Positions 11,085-21,847 of a stretch of DNA of 64,000 bases are shown here, in pieces (the stretch's first letter is position 1; each line of letters opens with the position of its first letter). The notes beneath the pieces were generated by a model, which was given only the letters and a program-made list of their open reading frames with translations, was not told the origin of the DNA and did not search any database. The DNA is from Lophium mytilinum (lineage: Eukaryota > Ascomycota > Dothideomycetes > Mytilinidiales > Mytilinidiaceae): positions 751,609 through 815,608 of the forward strand of contig MU004199.1 in the NCBI GenBank assembly GCA_010093605.1. Reading direction: 5' to 3'. The translations under genes and the position numbers were made by a program.

Positions 11085-12535
11085 ATGCCCCGCCTGGTCC
11101 GTCGCGCGCCGCTGTCTGAGCGCCTCGCAGCCTATCTGAATCCGCTGGACTTCCTACTATGGCTTTCGGAGGAGCTGAATGGGAATGACTGGGACGAATT
11201 CCAGCGCGCCTATGCGCTGCCTATCGGAATTGGCATGAATGTGGTCTTCATCATTGGACGGGCGAATTCAAAGCCAGGGAAGAGCAATGATTACGATGTC
11301 TTCGCAGATTCCAGGAAATACGGTAGTGGATGGTTCAGTGCCGGAGTAAGTGACGTCTTCGCTATATGGATGAAATCTGTCTAACAGTCTCCCAGATAGC
11401 TTTCCTCATATACCTCCTCACCACTATTTCCTTCCTTAATGCTTGGTACACCTTCTCCCACAAGCGCCACTACCGCTTGTTCGAACAGTCGGTCGATGTA
11501 CCTCCATCCACTCCTTCAGCCCATCGAGTCCGCGTGGACTCTTCCCCGATAGCATCATCGCCTCTTCGCTTTCTCTCGAACATGATGTCAGGCGCAACAG
11601 CAGAATCTCGAGCCCACCCGGACGCTGCACGGGATGTCTGGGAAGTTGCAGTGTGGGATCCAAACCCCCTCTGCCTGGAATTGTTCTGCTGGTTCAGTCC
11701 AGTCCACGTCATGACCTACTACTTCTTCCTCCCACTCGCCCCTCTGGAGCCTCAGCCAATGTCAAAGATTGTGACCATGATATCCGTGGTAGCCCTTCTT
11801 TCTGTACAGCTACAGTTCCTCCGGACGAGCTTCTTACAGCAGTCGAAAGACTCAGCCCTGATCCAGCGCGAGGTCATGAACGAATACGACACCAAATTCG
11901 TGCACCCAGCTCTCCAAAAACCAGTCCGCGACGTCGGAGTCCAGATGCCACCACCAAAACGGCGAGAATCAGGCCGCGGCATCATCACAGAAGTCGACAC
12001 TTATACCCCAACCACCATCATCAACCGTGGCTTCCGCACAAACCCCAACCCGAGCTACGCCTCTCAATACGACCCCGAGGACAACCTCAGCAAGCCAGAA
12101 CCTCGTGTATCTCGTCGGTCGTCTATGACACCCTCTCTTCATAACGCGAACGGATACTTCCCACCCGTCTCGACGTCAACATCAACAGCCGATTTCTCCT
12201 CACCAATCCGCCCCGTGAAACAGCTCCCAGCAATGCGCCAGCCCAAATTCCGACAATCGGACGTTGGATCCGGAGACGGCGGTAGCTTGGGTGTGTACAG
12301 CCACGCCGCATCGCCACTCAGGAAAGCTGCTTCCACGAACCAGCTCCACCGCAATGCCAATGGCGAAAGAAGGCGCGAGCTGAGCCCGGAGAAGCGCGAA
12401 GGTAGCCCGCTGAAGCGAATGAGCACAGCCGCAGTCGGGGAAGGAAGGACTACGGGAGCTACGCCACAGCGGTTTCCGCAGCAGACGCAGTATGGAGGCT
12501 TAGGCGTTGGACGGAGGGAGAGTGGACGCTTTTAG
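11085..12535 (+). CDS. NUR1: Nuclear rim protein 1 (Nur1/Mug154 family, DUF2418)
   Basis: Inner nuclear membrane protein; in budding yeast Nur1 works with cohibin/Heh1 in rDNA anchoring and silencing. Exons 11085-11345 and 11396-12535 (intron 50 nt), 466 aa. The N-terminus has the family signature LNPLDFLLWLSEELNGNDWD, then a first hydrophobic segment (IGIGMNVVFIIG). After the splice come AFLIYLLTTISFLNAWYTFS, a spacer, the WDPNPLCLELFCWFSPVHVM block and a last span near IVTMISVVALLSVQLQFL. The C-terminal ~230 residues are basic, Ser/Pro-rich and disordered, usual for filamentous-fungal members and longer than in yeast. Family assignment is firm; rDNA function is carried over from yeast. Confidence 0.9.
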
Positions 12536-13091
12536 CTTGAACGGTGGAGTGGTGTGGGTATGCGGCGTTTGAGTGGGATGGGATGTATAATAGCTCTGAT
12601 GGCGATACAGATACCACATATGCATAGGCTTAGCTGTTAGGTTGTTCCTAATTCACTTTTTTTCTGATCTCATAAACACTCCGAATTCAGTCTTCCTTGG
12701 CCCAGCCCGAAATACAAGGTCTGATATGGCTTGTCTTCCAATAGTATGCCAAAAAGGACGTTAAACCGCACGGACTGGCTTCACTTCATACATCTCACAA
12801 CACTCAAATCAACCCAATACACACGACCTAATCTGAAGTGCCTAGCAATAATATGCCAAAAACCACTTCAAATTATACGGACTGGCTCCACTTTATACAT
12901 CTCACCACCGCCAATTCAACCTCCTTTCCGTAGTCTGATTTAGGATGTTAGGAGCTGGGCTTGTTACATGGCCTAATCTACAGTTCGCGGAAATAGCATA
13001 GCAAAATAGCTATCCTAATCCTATCTTCGTGAACCCACCCTTCCTTGATCTCCTACCCTCGTTCCCCACCACTCCCTACATCATCGAAGCC
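12536..13091. other. Intergenic NUR1-GFA holding a decayed repeat pair
   Basis: Convergent intergenic region of 556 bp. Its middle is filled by the two ~106-bp repeat units listed separately; the rest shows nothing. Confidence 0.6.
12715..12950 (-). repeat. Two units of a dispersed ~106-bp tandem repeat (inverse orientation)
   Basis: Two units about 107 bp apart, read on the minus strand. Each has GAGATGTAT(A/G)AAGTG, then AGCCAGTCCGT, then a TTTGAAGT-like stretch and TTTTTGGCATA(C/T)TATTG. The same unit occurs in the opposite orientation at 19.93-20.52 kb. Units differ at many positions, so the array is old. No ORF and no terminal inverted repeat was recognised. Confidence 0.85.
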
Positions 13092-13739
13092 TCAAACGCT
13101 CCGCCCATCCACACCCCGGATCCGCAACCGTGTCAAATCAAGGTCGTGGAACTGCCGCACCTACTCCGTGTTAGCCCTGCTCGAGGTGAAATCGTTGTCT
13201 GCTTGGAAGGGGAGTAGGACACTCACGTTCACGGCTTTGATGTCCATGGGCTTGAAGCTCGGGTCGCAGCTCTGCGCGAAGAGGCTGCTGCCGCAGCGGG
13301 GGCAGAAGAAGTGGGCGACGCGTTCTTTGGCGAAGGTGTAGCGCTGGTGGGGTGGTGGGTTAGCGGTGGTAGGATGGGAGGGGAGTAATGGGAGTAATGG
13401 GAGTAATGGGAGTAATGGGAGTAATGGGAGTAATGGGAGTAATCGTGACTACCTGGAGGCTTTCCTCTCCAGCCGTGAAAACCACTGTCTCGTGCTTTGC
13501 GTAGACGAGGAGATAGCCGTTTCGGGTGCAAATGCTGCAGTTACATTCGAAGACTTCGCGGGTGGGGTCCACGAGGGGGGGTGAGAGGGTTACTGTGTAC
13601 TAGGAGTCGTGACGTGTCAGTATAAAGAAGATGGGTGGGGTACGGTGTGAGTTCTTGTAATAAATGAGGGACTCACTTGTACGTCGCCGCAATGGCAGCT
13701 TGCAGGGTAAGTGTGGGAAGGGGGAGGGGTAGTAGGCAT
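13092..13739 (-). CDS. GFA-family zinc protein (CENP-V/GFA domain)
   Basis: Small cytosolic carbon-sulfur-lyase-like protein of the glutathione-dependent formaldehyde-activating (GFA) fold. Four exons: 13739-13677, 13599-13453, 13343-13227 and 13160-13092, 131 aa; every exon ends on a codon boundary. Zinc ligands are all visible: SCHCG in exon 1, ECNCSIC in exon 2, FFCPRCGSSLF in exon 3. Other landmarks: TREVFECNCSICTRNGYLLV and the closing VRQFHDLDLTRLRIRGVDG. Length matches the short fungal GFA proteins. The original activity (S-hydroxymethylglutathione formation) is disputed for fungal paralogues, so the substrate is unknown. Intron 2 (13344-13452) carries a 9-bp minisatellite. The intact zinc sites argue that the gene is functional. 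Confidence 0.9.
13381..13443 (+). repeat. Minisatellite, 7 perfect copies of GGGAGTAAT, inside intron 2 of the GFA gene
   Basis: Seven uninterrupted 9-bp units, 63 bp in total, occupying more than half of a 109-nt intron. On the coding strand the unit is ATTACTCCC. The same unit, in four imperfect copies, occurs at 49882-49917. Perfect copies suggest recent slippage, so the intron probably varies in length between strains. Confidence 0.95.
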
Positions 13740-15837
13740 TGGAGCGAGGGGGAGGAAATAGATGGGGTGGAGTGGATAAGCTATGGATGCGGTTGGAGGG
13801 GATATAAGAGGTGATAAATTTGATTGCATGCAAAAGGATATCTGTGACAGATGATCCACAATGATTTCGTTGAGCTGTTGAGCTGGCTAAGTAGGAAATA
13901 TACTAGTTTTTTCAAGGTAGGCTCAGAAGTCTGCATGAACGGAACAGAGACGATCCGCCAGTTCCTTTATATACACACTTAAAGAACGCCCTGCATTTAA
14001 TGTAAAGCTATACATAATTCCTGAGCCGGGCACTACGTGCACGTTGTCTTTCCCGCCCGCTGACTTCAAACTTTCCTCGGCACTTCCGTCCGTGGCCCCA
14101 AGCCCCTTCGCATCGACCGCACAAGGGGTGGCATACAGAACGGCTTTGTAGCGAGTCAGCGCACTCAACGCGTCGCCCGCGCCTCGTATCGCGCTATCAT
14201 GTGCGTGGCGGCCGACAGGGCCTCAACACCTCCCACACGGCCGCGGAGATTTCAATTGCGTGAAGCCAGCCTGGGCGTGACGTTATGCAGCTGATGTTAT
14301 GCGGGCGGATACGAGTTGAGTCATGCCTTACAAGGCGTTTTTAAGAACCGAGGCGTGCGGTGAGGTTTTGAGGCTGGCTATATGGAGTCGGAGAACGGAG
14401 CGATAAGACGGGGGAGTTAGGCCGGGCGCCGATGCTGTCTGTGGAGGAGATTGAGGCGTCGTGATGGGCTTGTGATGTTGAGGTGGCACGTGGGGACTGT
14501 GGTACCTGAACGAGGCTGGATTTGATATGATTGGATGAGGATGTAGTGTTTTGAACGCTATAAAGATGAAAGGTGGCTTGAATAGTAATCAGAACAGCAT
14601 AGGGAAAATGTTGAGAAGAATGTGGAGTTTTGTTGTGCTACCTCTCTTCACGTTTTTGGCCCGGCTTGCGAGGATGCTCTGTAGAGCTGAAAAGACGATC
14701 TTGTTTCTCGTATACATGCGTGTTCTCAGATTTATGCACACCACTTACATCCCCATGCCTACTTAACGGTTCACCTGCTGAACGGATCAGACCGAATCCC
14801 CCGATCTGCCTGACCGTTCCTATAGTTGGATGTTGCACAGAGGTCGGAACTGGGTTCTGAAGGATGAAGAAGCTTCATGTCTCCAACCGTATACCTGCCC
14901 AATGTGCCACCAGTGTGCCAGTGGCGGGGAGAGCGGAGCTACTCCGGCTTAGGAGGGCTCTTTAGCGAGATTCCTCACGTGACCTTGTCTTAAGTCGTGT
15001 CGCTGTGATCATGGATGCCGAACCTGGAGCCGCAAAGCCGCAGAGAAGCCCTCGAGTGTGTGCCGCAGTTCTACAGCGTGATTGACCACGCGACGAGGAC
15101 GATTACACTACTGCAGCTTGGGATAAGGAAAGGTGCAGCAGCTCCTTGCTCAGCCCCTTCTCTCCTCGCAGCATCTTTCAGACTCCGAATGGTGGCTGCT
15201 TGGCGTGCGTCAGCATCAGAAAGAAGTTGTGGGACATATGGCACTGTCTCGACAGCTTCTCTGAGCCGAAGAGGTCACAAGTATTAGAAGGACGTTCACT
15301 GAATCATTGGCTTTTGGTGTATGAAGTGGGCGGTTTTATTTTAAAGGAGGACGGAGGAAAAGATAGGCACGAAACAATCTGGGCTAAGAGCAGAAAAGTG
15401 GAGATGCCCCCTTTCAAGACAAGACCGCGAATCGCCAGCTTCCATCCGTGGTTGACATCCAACTCCAAGTGCTGACTGCACCGCCTCTCCCTACTTTTGC
15501 CATATCGTCTTTCTTTCTCTATATTGCTTTCTGCGCCTGTCACTGCTGCTGCACCTTGTGGACCGCCCCCAACCTCTCTACACCTAAACCCGCGACTTCC
15601 GGAGTTCGCGCGTGCGAGTCTCTCCTGCCCAGCCTTACGCGCGTTACCTACGGACCTAATCTTCGACACTCCAACTTTGTTAACGATTTGGATTCGCACT
15701 CGACCAGAGTCTTCTCTGTCCTTATGTGCCTAGGCCGGTCTCTTGCACACTTCCACTTGTAACATCTTGAGTGATCCCATCTACCACGAACCGCCCCCGT
15801 GAGAGTGTTGCCGCACGCCCTGCAGCACAGCAGCACT
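13740..15837. other. 2.1-kb intergenic region upstream of GFA and PAP2 genes
   Basis: Divergent intergenic region. It includes the GFA promoter and, at 15.45-15.84 kb, a pyrimidine-rich leader before the PAP2-like gene. Minus-strand frame ~14220-13923 reads without stops and without recognisable homology; I do not call it a gene. GC-rich patches around 14.0-14.5 kb make chance open frames likely. Confidence 0.5.
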
Positions 15838-17187
15838 ATGGCCACACTCTTCAACGTGACAGTCCCGGTGGACGAGCCCGAATGGAACAGCGCGCCTGCT
15901 TGGAAGTTGCCAGGATGGGCTGAACCGATTGTACGTTGGCACAGATTTGGAGGTTTGCGACAAATGGCTAATAGTATGAGGTATAGATTGTCTCGAGTAT
16001 TCTATTCGGTGCCATGGCCTTGACCAGGAGGAGGGGATACCGAGTCTTTGACAAGTCGAAATCGCGATCCGTATACACTAGACTAGAGGATCCAGATTCA
16101 AACCGATCCTCAGACGAGCTTCTCCCTTACTACTCTACCGAAGACGACGAAGAAGAGTATCCCTCGACCTCGAAACTGGCCCCGAAGAAGCGCAACTGCT
16201 GCGGGACCATCATCTATACCCCCAACACTTCGCGCTTCAAGAATAATACCCACAGCCGAGTCCTGCAACGATTCCCCTTCCTCATCGAAATGTTCTACTG
16301 GATAATTAATTACGCCTTCTACCGCATGACTTCAATTACTTCGCAAAGGATATTTGCAAAGACAGGGATTTGGAACGTTGCACAGACACATGGCATTGCT
16401 GTGCTGGAGGCGGAGCAGTTCAGTTGGATCAGCTTCCTTTTCCCAGTCCACGAACGAAGTGTTCAGCAATGGTTCATGCACGGACATCAGGATTTCCTGA
16501 CCGTGCTAAACAAATGCTATGCCTTGATCCATATCCCAGGAACCGTTGGGTACGTTTAGTCTCATCCCATCTCGTTCTTTCAGTGCACCACTGACAAATC
16601 GCAGTTTTATTTGCTGGTACTACTACGTTGCGCCATCTCACAAGACTTTTTCCACCGTGCGCCGCACCATGACCCTCACCAACTTCTGCGCTTTCATTAC
16701 GTTCATTTTATACCCCTGCATGCCACCACGACTCCTTCCCGCCGAATATGGCTTCCTCGACACCGTCCGCCACGACGATGCGCAAAGTGTGTGGATGAGC
16801 GGCAAATACGTCAACACCCTAGCCGCGATGCCTTCTATGCACTTCGGCTACTCTTTCATTATCGGATTGACCATGATCTACCACTCAGGCCTATTCCGAC
16901 GCACCCTCGAGGCTGGCGAATGCCGCAAGTCTGCCTTCTGGAAGATCTTTTATCTTATCGTGGGCCTCGGATACCCCAGTTTCATCTTGACGACCATCGT
17001 GGCTACTGCCAATCACTACTACCTGGATGCACTGGTGGCGACGTGCTTCGTGTTCTTGAGCTTCGCGTGTAACAAGGTATTCTTCGTCTTCATTCCACTA
17101 GAGGACCTGATGCTGTGGGCGATCCGCGTGGATAAGCCTGTGCCGACTACTGGCGACAGGTTTAGGGAGCGAGGAGGACGCATATGA
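15838..17187 (+). CDS. PAP2-superfamily integral membrane protein, Aur1/Ipt1-like
   Basis: Polytopic membrane protein of the inositolphosphotransferase/PAP2 fold. Exons 15838-15930, 15987-16549 and 16605-17187 (introns 56 and 55 nt), 412 aa. The phosphatase-type active-site motifs are present: LAAMPSMHFGYSF (C2, with His) and ATANHYYLDALVA (C3, with His and Asp). Several hydrophobic spans surround them: after splice 1 (IVSSILFGAMAL), around FICWYYYVAP, FCAFITFILY, and FYLIVGLGYPSFILTTIV. An acidic loop (EDDEEEYP) precedes the second half. Intron 1 must be 15931-15986; its removal creates the first membrane segment. The fold is shared with inositolphosphorylceramide synthase, but the protein need not be Aur1 itself; I would call it a lipid phosphotransferase/phosphatase of unknown substrate. 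Confidence 0.85.
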
Positions 17188-17806
17188 TACCGCACCTTGT
17201 GTTTTCGTTGTACAGTACCCCTCCTTCAGCGTAGAAGTCGAGGCAGGCTCGTGTTTAGCATTGGGGACGAAGACGGCATGGAGTTTGGCTCCTGAACAAT
17301 AGCTCTCAATATCATATAGTCGGTATCTGTTATGGAGTCTTGGAAATCCTTTCTGGTAAATACTTGACCGTGGAGGTTATCAAAATAATTACTGTTTGAT
17401 TGTTTCTATTCTATCTGTCCTTGCGCGATGCAAGGAATTCTCTACAGTAACCTAAGACTTTGATACTGTGATGATGACAATACCGCTTGGTACAACATGG
17501 AAAGGCGCAATGGCACCCTGTTTCATATCTACGATATTAGGACTTCGGAATTAAGCGGAAGTATTTGATATCACGTGCCAACGCCGCGTGGATCATCAGG
17601 GTTCAGCTCTCAGCCCTACGACGCGATTCAAACCACGTTCAACGTTCCACTTCCCCAACCGACAGACCACCATCGACCTACCCATTCACAGTTTCACACC
17701 ATTAACGCATTACTAACGCTGCCCAAAGCACACATCCTCTATGCTCATGCCAGTTCTACGCGCGCTCTAGGTCAGACGCAACCAAATCACTGCACGTATT
17801 AAGCAT
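17188..17806. other. Intergenic upstream of the RBR ligase gene
   Basis: 619 bp holding the PAP2 3' UTR and RBR promoter. A short + frame at 17575-17802 has no domain and is rejected. Nothing else seen. Confidence 0.5.
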
Positions 17807-19822
17807 GTGCTTCATCAGTACCATCCCTCAGCAGGCAAACGACGCTCGATCATGACCACTGTATTCGGGACGGCCGTTCCTTGGCCGGCAAAGGACCCCA
17901 ATAGACAGACCACACCACCTATACCTACAAAATATCCTACAAGCGGCAAACGCACAAGGAGTGCAACGTCGTCCCTCAACGATGCGGGGCCCGAGGCTGA
18001 CCCACCCGATTTGAGGGAACTCAACAACGCTCTCCAGGCGTTGACGGATGTCTTTCCCGATATACAGCCCGAGGTGTTTCGAGAGATGCTCAGTAGCTTT
18101 GACAAGGAGAGCCGGCTACAAGTCATTACTGAGAGTCTGTTGAAGCATGGGGCAAAATGGGTACGCGGACGATACCGGATGCCGCAAGAGCAGGAACAGC
18201 AGCAAGTCGCGGAGGGAGGGAAGACTTACAAATACCGTGCTGTGAAGAAGCAAGATCCCCGAGGGGATCCTCTACCCGTCGAAGAACGATTCAGATCGGA
18301 GATATATAAGAACGCCGTCAAGGCCGCTTTGTACCAGGAGTTCAAAGGATTAAGCCATTCTACTATACGCGCAGTTCTGGCGGAATACAACTACTCGTAC
18401 ACTCAGGCCAGGCCTACCCTTTTCGCTCTTGTGTCCAGATCATGGAGGTATTCCATTACCAGCTTCTTTATGAGGCGAAAGCCACCATCCGCAGAAAACC
18501 ATCCTCTCGTCAGCTGGCGGGCTGTAGACCCGAAGATAGGACGGCCTCCTGTGCCGCGCTTGGCGCATACGAAGAGCACGGAGCTAGACAAAGAGTTGTT
18601 TGAGACTCTAGTAGTCCCTGTCCTGGCCAAGCAGAGGGCTGATCAAATCCGCCTGGATTGGGAACTCGCCGAAGAACTGAACGAGGCAGAAGCAGAGGAA
18701 GCCGGCGAGATGTACGACTGCGAATGCTGCTTCACCCCTAGTACCCTGGAGCAACTCTCTACGTGCGACGAGGATGGCCATTACGTCTGCTTCCGCTGCA
18801 TCAAGCACTCCATCAACGCCGCCCTCTACGACCAAAGCTGGTCACGAAACATTGACTCCGCACGATGCACCCTCCGCTGCGTAGCCCCTGTAGCAAACGG
18901 TCTCGACGCCTGCAACGGCTGCATCCACCCCGTCTTCGTCCGCCGCGCCCTCGGCGACGACCAAGACGGCGACGACACCTTCCGCCGCCTCGAAGAGCGC
19001 TCCGCCTCGGAAGCCCTCCAAAATTCCCAACTCCCCCTCATTCGCTGCCCCTTCTGCGCCTACGCCGAAGTCGACATCCTCGACCACCCCTCCCCCCGCC
19101 TAACGTTCCGCCCCAAGCTCCGCGCCATCTCCGCCTCCTCCCCCTTCGCCGCCCTCCAAACCCTCTACAACGAAGCCCTCACCCTTCTCCTCTACCTCTT
19201 CTTCCTCCTCCTCTCCTCCCTCCTCCTTCCCCTCGCCACCCTCCTCCCCCTCCTCTCCCCCCTCCCCCCCCCCACCTGCCGCCGCGCCTCCTGCCTCGCC
19301 TGCCTCGCCGAATGGCACGACATCCACATCTGCCACGAATCCTCGAAAACCGCGCTTCGCACGTCGGTCGAGCGCGCCATGGCCGACGCCATCAAGCGCA
19401 CCTGCCCGAAGTGCAATTTATCATTCGTCAAGAGCACGGGTTGTAATAAGCTGACCTGTGTGTGTGGGTATACGATGTGCTATGTGTGCCGTGCGGATAT
19501 CAGGGAGGCGAGCTACGCGCACTTCTGCCAGCATTTCCGTGAGCAGCCGGGCGTTTGTGCGGTTTGTGAGCGGTGTGATTTGTATCGGACGGAGGATGAG
19601 GAGGTGGTGCTTAGGAGGGCGCGGGAGAGGGCGGAGAGGGAGTGGTGGGAGAGGGAGGGGAGGGGGGTTGTGGAGGGTGAGGGGGGTGGAGAGGGGGGCA
19701 AGGGGAAGCTGAGTGAGGAAGGGTTGAGGCGGGTGGTGAAGCTAGAGTTGGGGGAGCCGACGGTTTGGGAGGGGAGGTGGTGGGTTGGGGTGTTGGATCG
19801 GGCGGTGGAGATGGTGGTTTAG
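17807..19822 (+). CDS. RBR E3 ubiquitin ligase, RNF216/TRIAD3-like, with N-terminal CUE-like domain
   Basis: Single-exon gene, 671 aa (or 656 from the second ATG at 17852, MTTVFGTAVPW). Parts in order: a CUE-like ubiquitin-binding helix bundle at ~70-115 (LTDVFPDIQPEVFREML); a helical middle; RING1 from ~305 (CECCFTPS.., HYVCFRCIKHS); a Cys-containing link (LIRCPFCAYAEVD); a hydrophobic Leu-rich stretch at ~456-485; the IBR (CRRASCLACLAEWHDIHICH); and RING2 from ~533 (TCPKCNLSFVKSTGCNKLTC, then CGYTMCYVCR), closing with the RNF216-type YAHFCQHFREQPG and CERCDLYRTEDEE. The RING2 Cys expected to carry ubiquitin is in the GCNKLTCVCG region and is present. The C-terminal tail is Arg/Glu-rich. RBR ligases form a thioester with ubiquitin; targets here are unknown. 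The hydrophobic stretch may be a membrane-associated loop. Confidence 0.9.
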   Translation: MLHQYHPSAGKRRSIMTTVFGTAVPWPAKDPNRQTTPPIPTKYPTSGKRTRSATSSLNDAGPEADPPDLRELNNALQALTDVFPDIQPEVFREMLSSFDKESRLQVITESLLKHGAKWVRGRYRMPQEQEQQQVAEGGKTYKYRAVKKQDPRGDPLPVEERFRSEIYKNAVKAALYQEFKGLSHSTIRAVLAEYNYSYTQARPTLFALVSRSWRYSITSFFMRRKPPSAENHPLVSWRAVDPKIGRPPVPRLAHTKSTELDKELFETLVVPVLAKQRADQIRLDWELAEELNEAEAEEAGEMYDCECCFTPSTLEQLSTCDEDGHYVCFRCIKHSINAALYDQSWSRNIDSARCTLRCVAPVANGLDACNGCIHPVFVRRALGDDQDGDDTFRRLEERSASEALQNSQLPLIRCPFCAYAEVDILDHPSPRLTFRPKLRAISASSPFAALQTLYNEALTLLLYLFFLLLSSLLLPLATLLPLLSPLPPPTCRRASCLACLAEWHDIHICHESSKTALRTSVERAMADAIKRTCPKCNLSFVKSTGCNKLTCVCGYTMCYVCRADIREASYAHFCQHFREQPGVCAVCERCDLYRTEDEEVVLRRARERAEREWWEREGRGVVEGEGGGEGGKGKLSEEGLRRVVKLELGEPTVWEGRWWVGVLDRAVEMVV

Positions 19823-20921
19823 TTTGGAGGGAAGAAATTGTCACTGTATTCTTCGGACTTGGTTTGAGAGTGGGTTTGCACTGTGACGTCTGTGACTCTT
19901 TGAATCGGGCCTGGGTAATAGGGTAGATTTGGCACCTGTGAGATGTATAAACGGGAGCCAGTGCGTGCGATGTGGCCTCAGTTTTGGCATGTTATTGTCT
20001 GGCGCTCTATTTGGGACCTCAGAATCGAGTCACCGATTAGAGGCCTGTAGTCATCCCAATGTCAAGACACTGTAAATCAGGTCCACAGGCCCTTCAATAT
20101 TCTCTAACACTCCAAATCAGGCGAGGGAATTGCAGTAGATTCCGCATTTGTGAGATGTATAAAGTGGAGCCAGTCCGTGTGATTTACACTCGATCATGGC
20201 ATATTATTGCCGCGAACTGTATACTGGGCCTTGTAACAAGCTTGGCTTTGAAAAGTCCTAAATCAGACCATGGAAATAGGGTTAAGTTGGTGGTGTCAAG
20301 ATGTATGAAGTGGGGCCAGACCGTGCGATTTGAATTCGGTTTTGATATGTTGTTATTGGACGCTTTGAAACAGGATGTGGATGTTGGGTAGATGTGAGGG
20401 TTGCGAGATGTATAAAGTGGAGCCAGTCCGTGCGATTTGAAGTTGTTTTTGGCATACTATTAGAGGACTTGCCAGATCAGGCCTTGTAATTAGGGGTAGG
20501 TTGAGAGTCCAAAGTAAGTCCGATTGCCTACTGCCTCAGTTAGAACTAAGCAGCATAGGCCTTAACTTGGGTCTTCTGAGGGTTGGTAATGTCGACACCT
20601 ATAGCAGCTGACAGACTTTCAGAAATCTTGATTGTTATTTGATTCTCCAACCACGGCCGTCGATTCCAACTTCGCCTAGAACCGACTTGAAAGATGCAAC
20701 GCCATCCAAACAATTCACCAAGACCCAAGCCATTAACATTGGGTCAAATAAGTACTCCAGCAACTCCCCCTCTTAACTCCAATCGAACCTCCTGGGGACC
20801 TGACAAAAAACGATGCTAATCAGGATGCAATCCACGCGACGACCGACATTACTCCATATCCTGTAATTGCTGCTTGGACTCGTACAAAATGCCCCTCTAA
20901 GATGTTGGTGACTAGATGCGA
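19823..20921. other. Intergenic RBR-ROT1 with the larger repeat array
   Basis: Convergent intergenic region of 1.1 kb. 19930-20520 is the ~106-bp repeat array; 20520-20921 shows no gene or repeat. Confidence 0.6.
19930..20520 (+). repeat. Decayed tandem array of the ~106-bp repeat (about five units)
   Basis: The core GAGATGTATAAAGTGGAGCC followed by AGTCCGTG(C/T)GATTT and a TTTTGGCATATTATTG-like block recurs with starts near 19940, 20152, 20297 and 20405; the first gap is two unit lengths, and a worn unit lies between. A second shared block, CCTAAATCAGACC(A)TGGAAA, links units to those at 12.7-12.95 kb, where the repeat is in the opposite orientation. Units are diverged and have no coding capacity. 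Confidence 0.85.
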
Positions 20922-21847
20922 CTAAAAGAAATAGTAGAGCAGCGCTCCCGATCCGGTCAGGAACACACCGAACCACCATATCCTGTCGGCGGCTATCGGC
21001 TCGTGTCGCTTGCCAAGAACTTTGTGGTTCATAGGCAGATTGAATCCTTCGGCGGAGCGCTTGAATTTGGAAGTGGCTTTGGCGCCGCCGGCGGTGGCAG
21101 TCGTGAGGGGGTTTAGCGTGCCGGTGGGCAGCATCTCCGGCGGGGACATGACGAGGTAGAGCGGCATCATTGGGGAGCCGTCGAATTGGAAGAGGTTCAG
21201 GCGAGGGATGTTGTGATAGGGGTCTGTGAGGACTTCGTAGCGCTGAGAGGGAGAGTTAGTTATGGAGACTTAAAATGTGACTAGTTGAACAGCGGACCTG
21301 AAACATCTCCGACGTGTTGTATCGCGTGTATACGGCTTCATCGTATGCGCAAGGGTCGGAATATAGTTGTCGGCCGTCGACGGCAATGGGGACGAGGACA
21401 AGGGAGCCGTTGGCTTGCTTGGTGAAGCTGCCATGTTGCCATTGGATTATTGCGGCGGGGCATTTCGGGTCGTTAGCTGCGTCACCCCGTATTAGCTATC
21501 CGTTCATGGTAGCGGGACAAAGGAGTGCCATGTGAGGGAGATCGAGAGGAAACGTACGGTTGGCAACTGCGCGGTAGTATGCCTCCTCGAAGAAGCCGGC
21601 AGCGGAGAATGAGTAGGAGATGCCCGGCCGTTCGGGCTCGGTGAACTTCTCATTCACCGGGTCGTAGAATTTCTGCACGGCATTTGTCAGTCACCGCTCT
21701 GCTGCTCCAATGCATTCACCAACGTACAGGGCCGGTTAATGTTTTGTTCGACTTCGAGGACCACGTTCCGACGAGGTCTGTTGGGATGGTCTGCGCGGCG
21801 ACAACGCTGGCGCCGACGAGGAGCGCGGAGGCTATCGAGGACAGCAT
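20922..21847 (-). CDS. ROT1: ER chaperone / glycosylation factor Rot1
   Basis: Essential ER membrane protein in yeast, needed for folding of cell-wall and O-mannosylated proteins. Four exons: 21847-21728, 21672-21558, 21476-21298 and 21242-20922; introns 55, 81 and 55 nt; 244 aa. Signal peptide [19 protein letters not shown], then the family landmarks [97 protein letters not shown], and [20 protein letters not shown]. It ends with a C-terminal membrane anchor ([18 protein letters not shown]). All pieces are collinear with yeast and Aspergillus Rot1. Diverges from the FTHF cyclo-ligase gene with 359 bp between starts. Confidence 0.95.

Noticed and set aside
13923-14220. Minus-strand open frame of ~100 codons (..DALSALTRYKAVLYATP..)
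   Set aside because: Reads without stops in a GC-rich patch but has no ATG at its start, no recognisable domain and no supporting splice structure.
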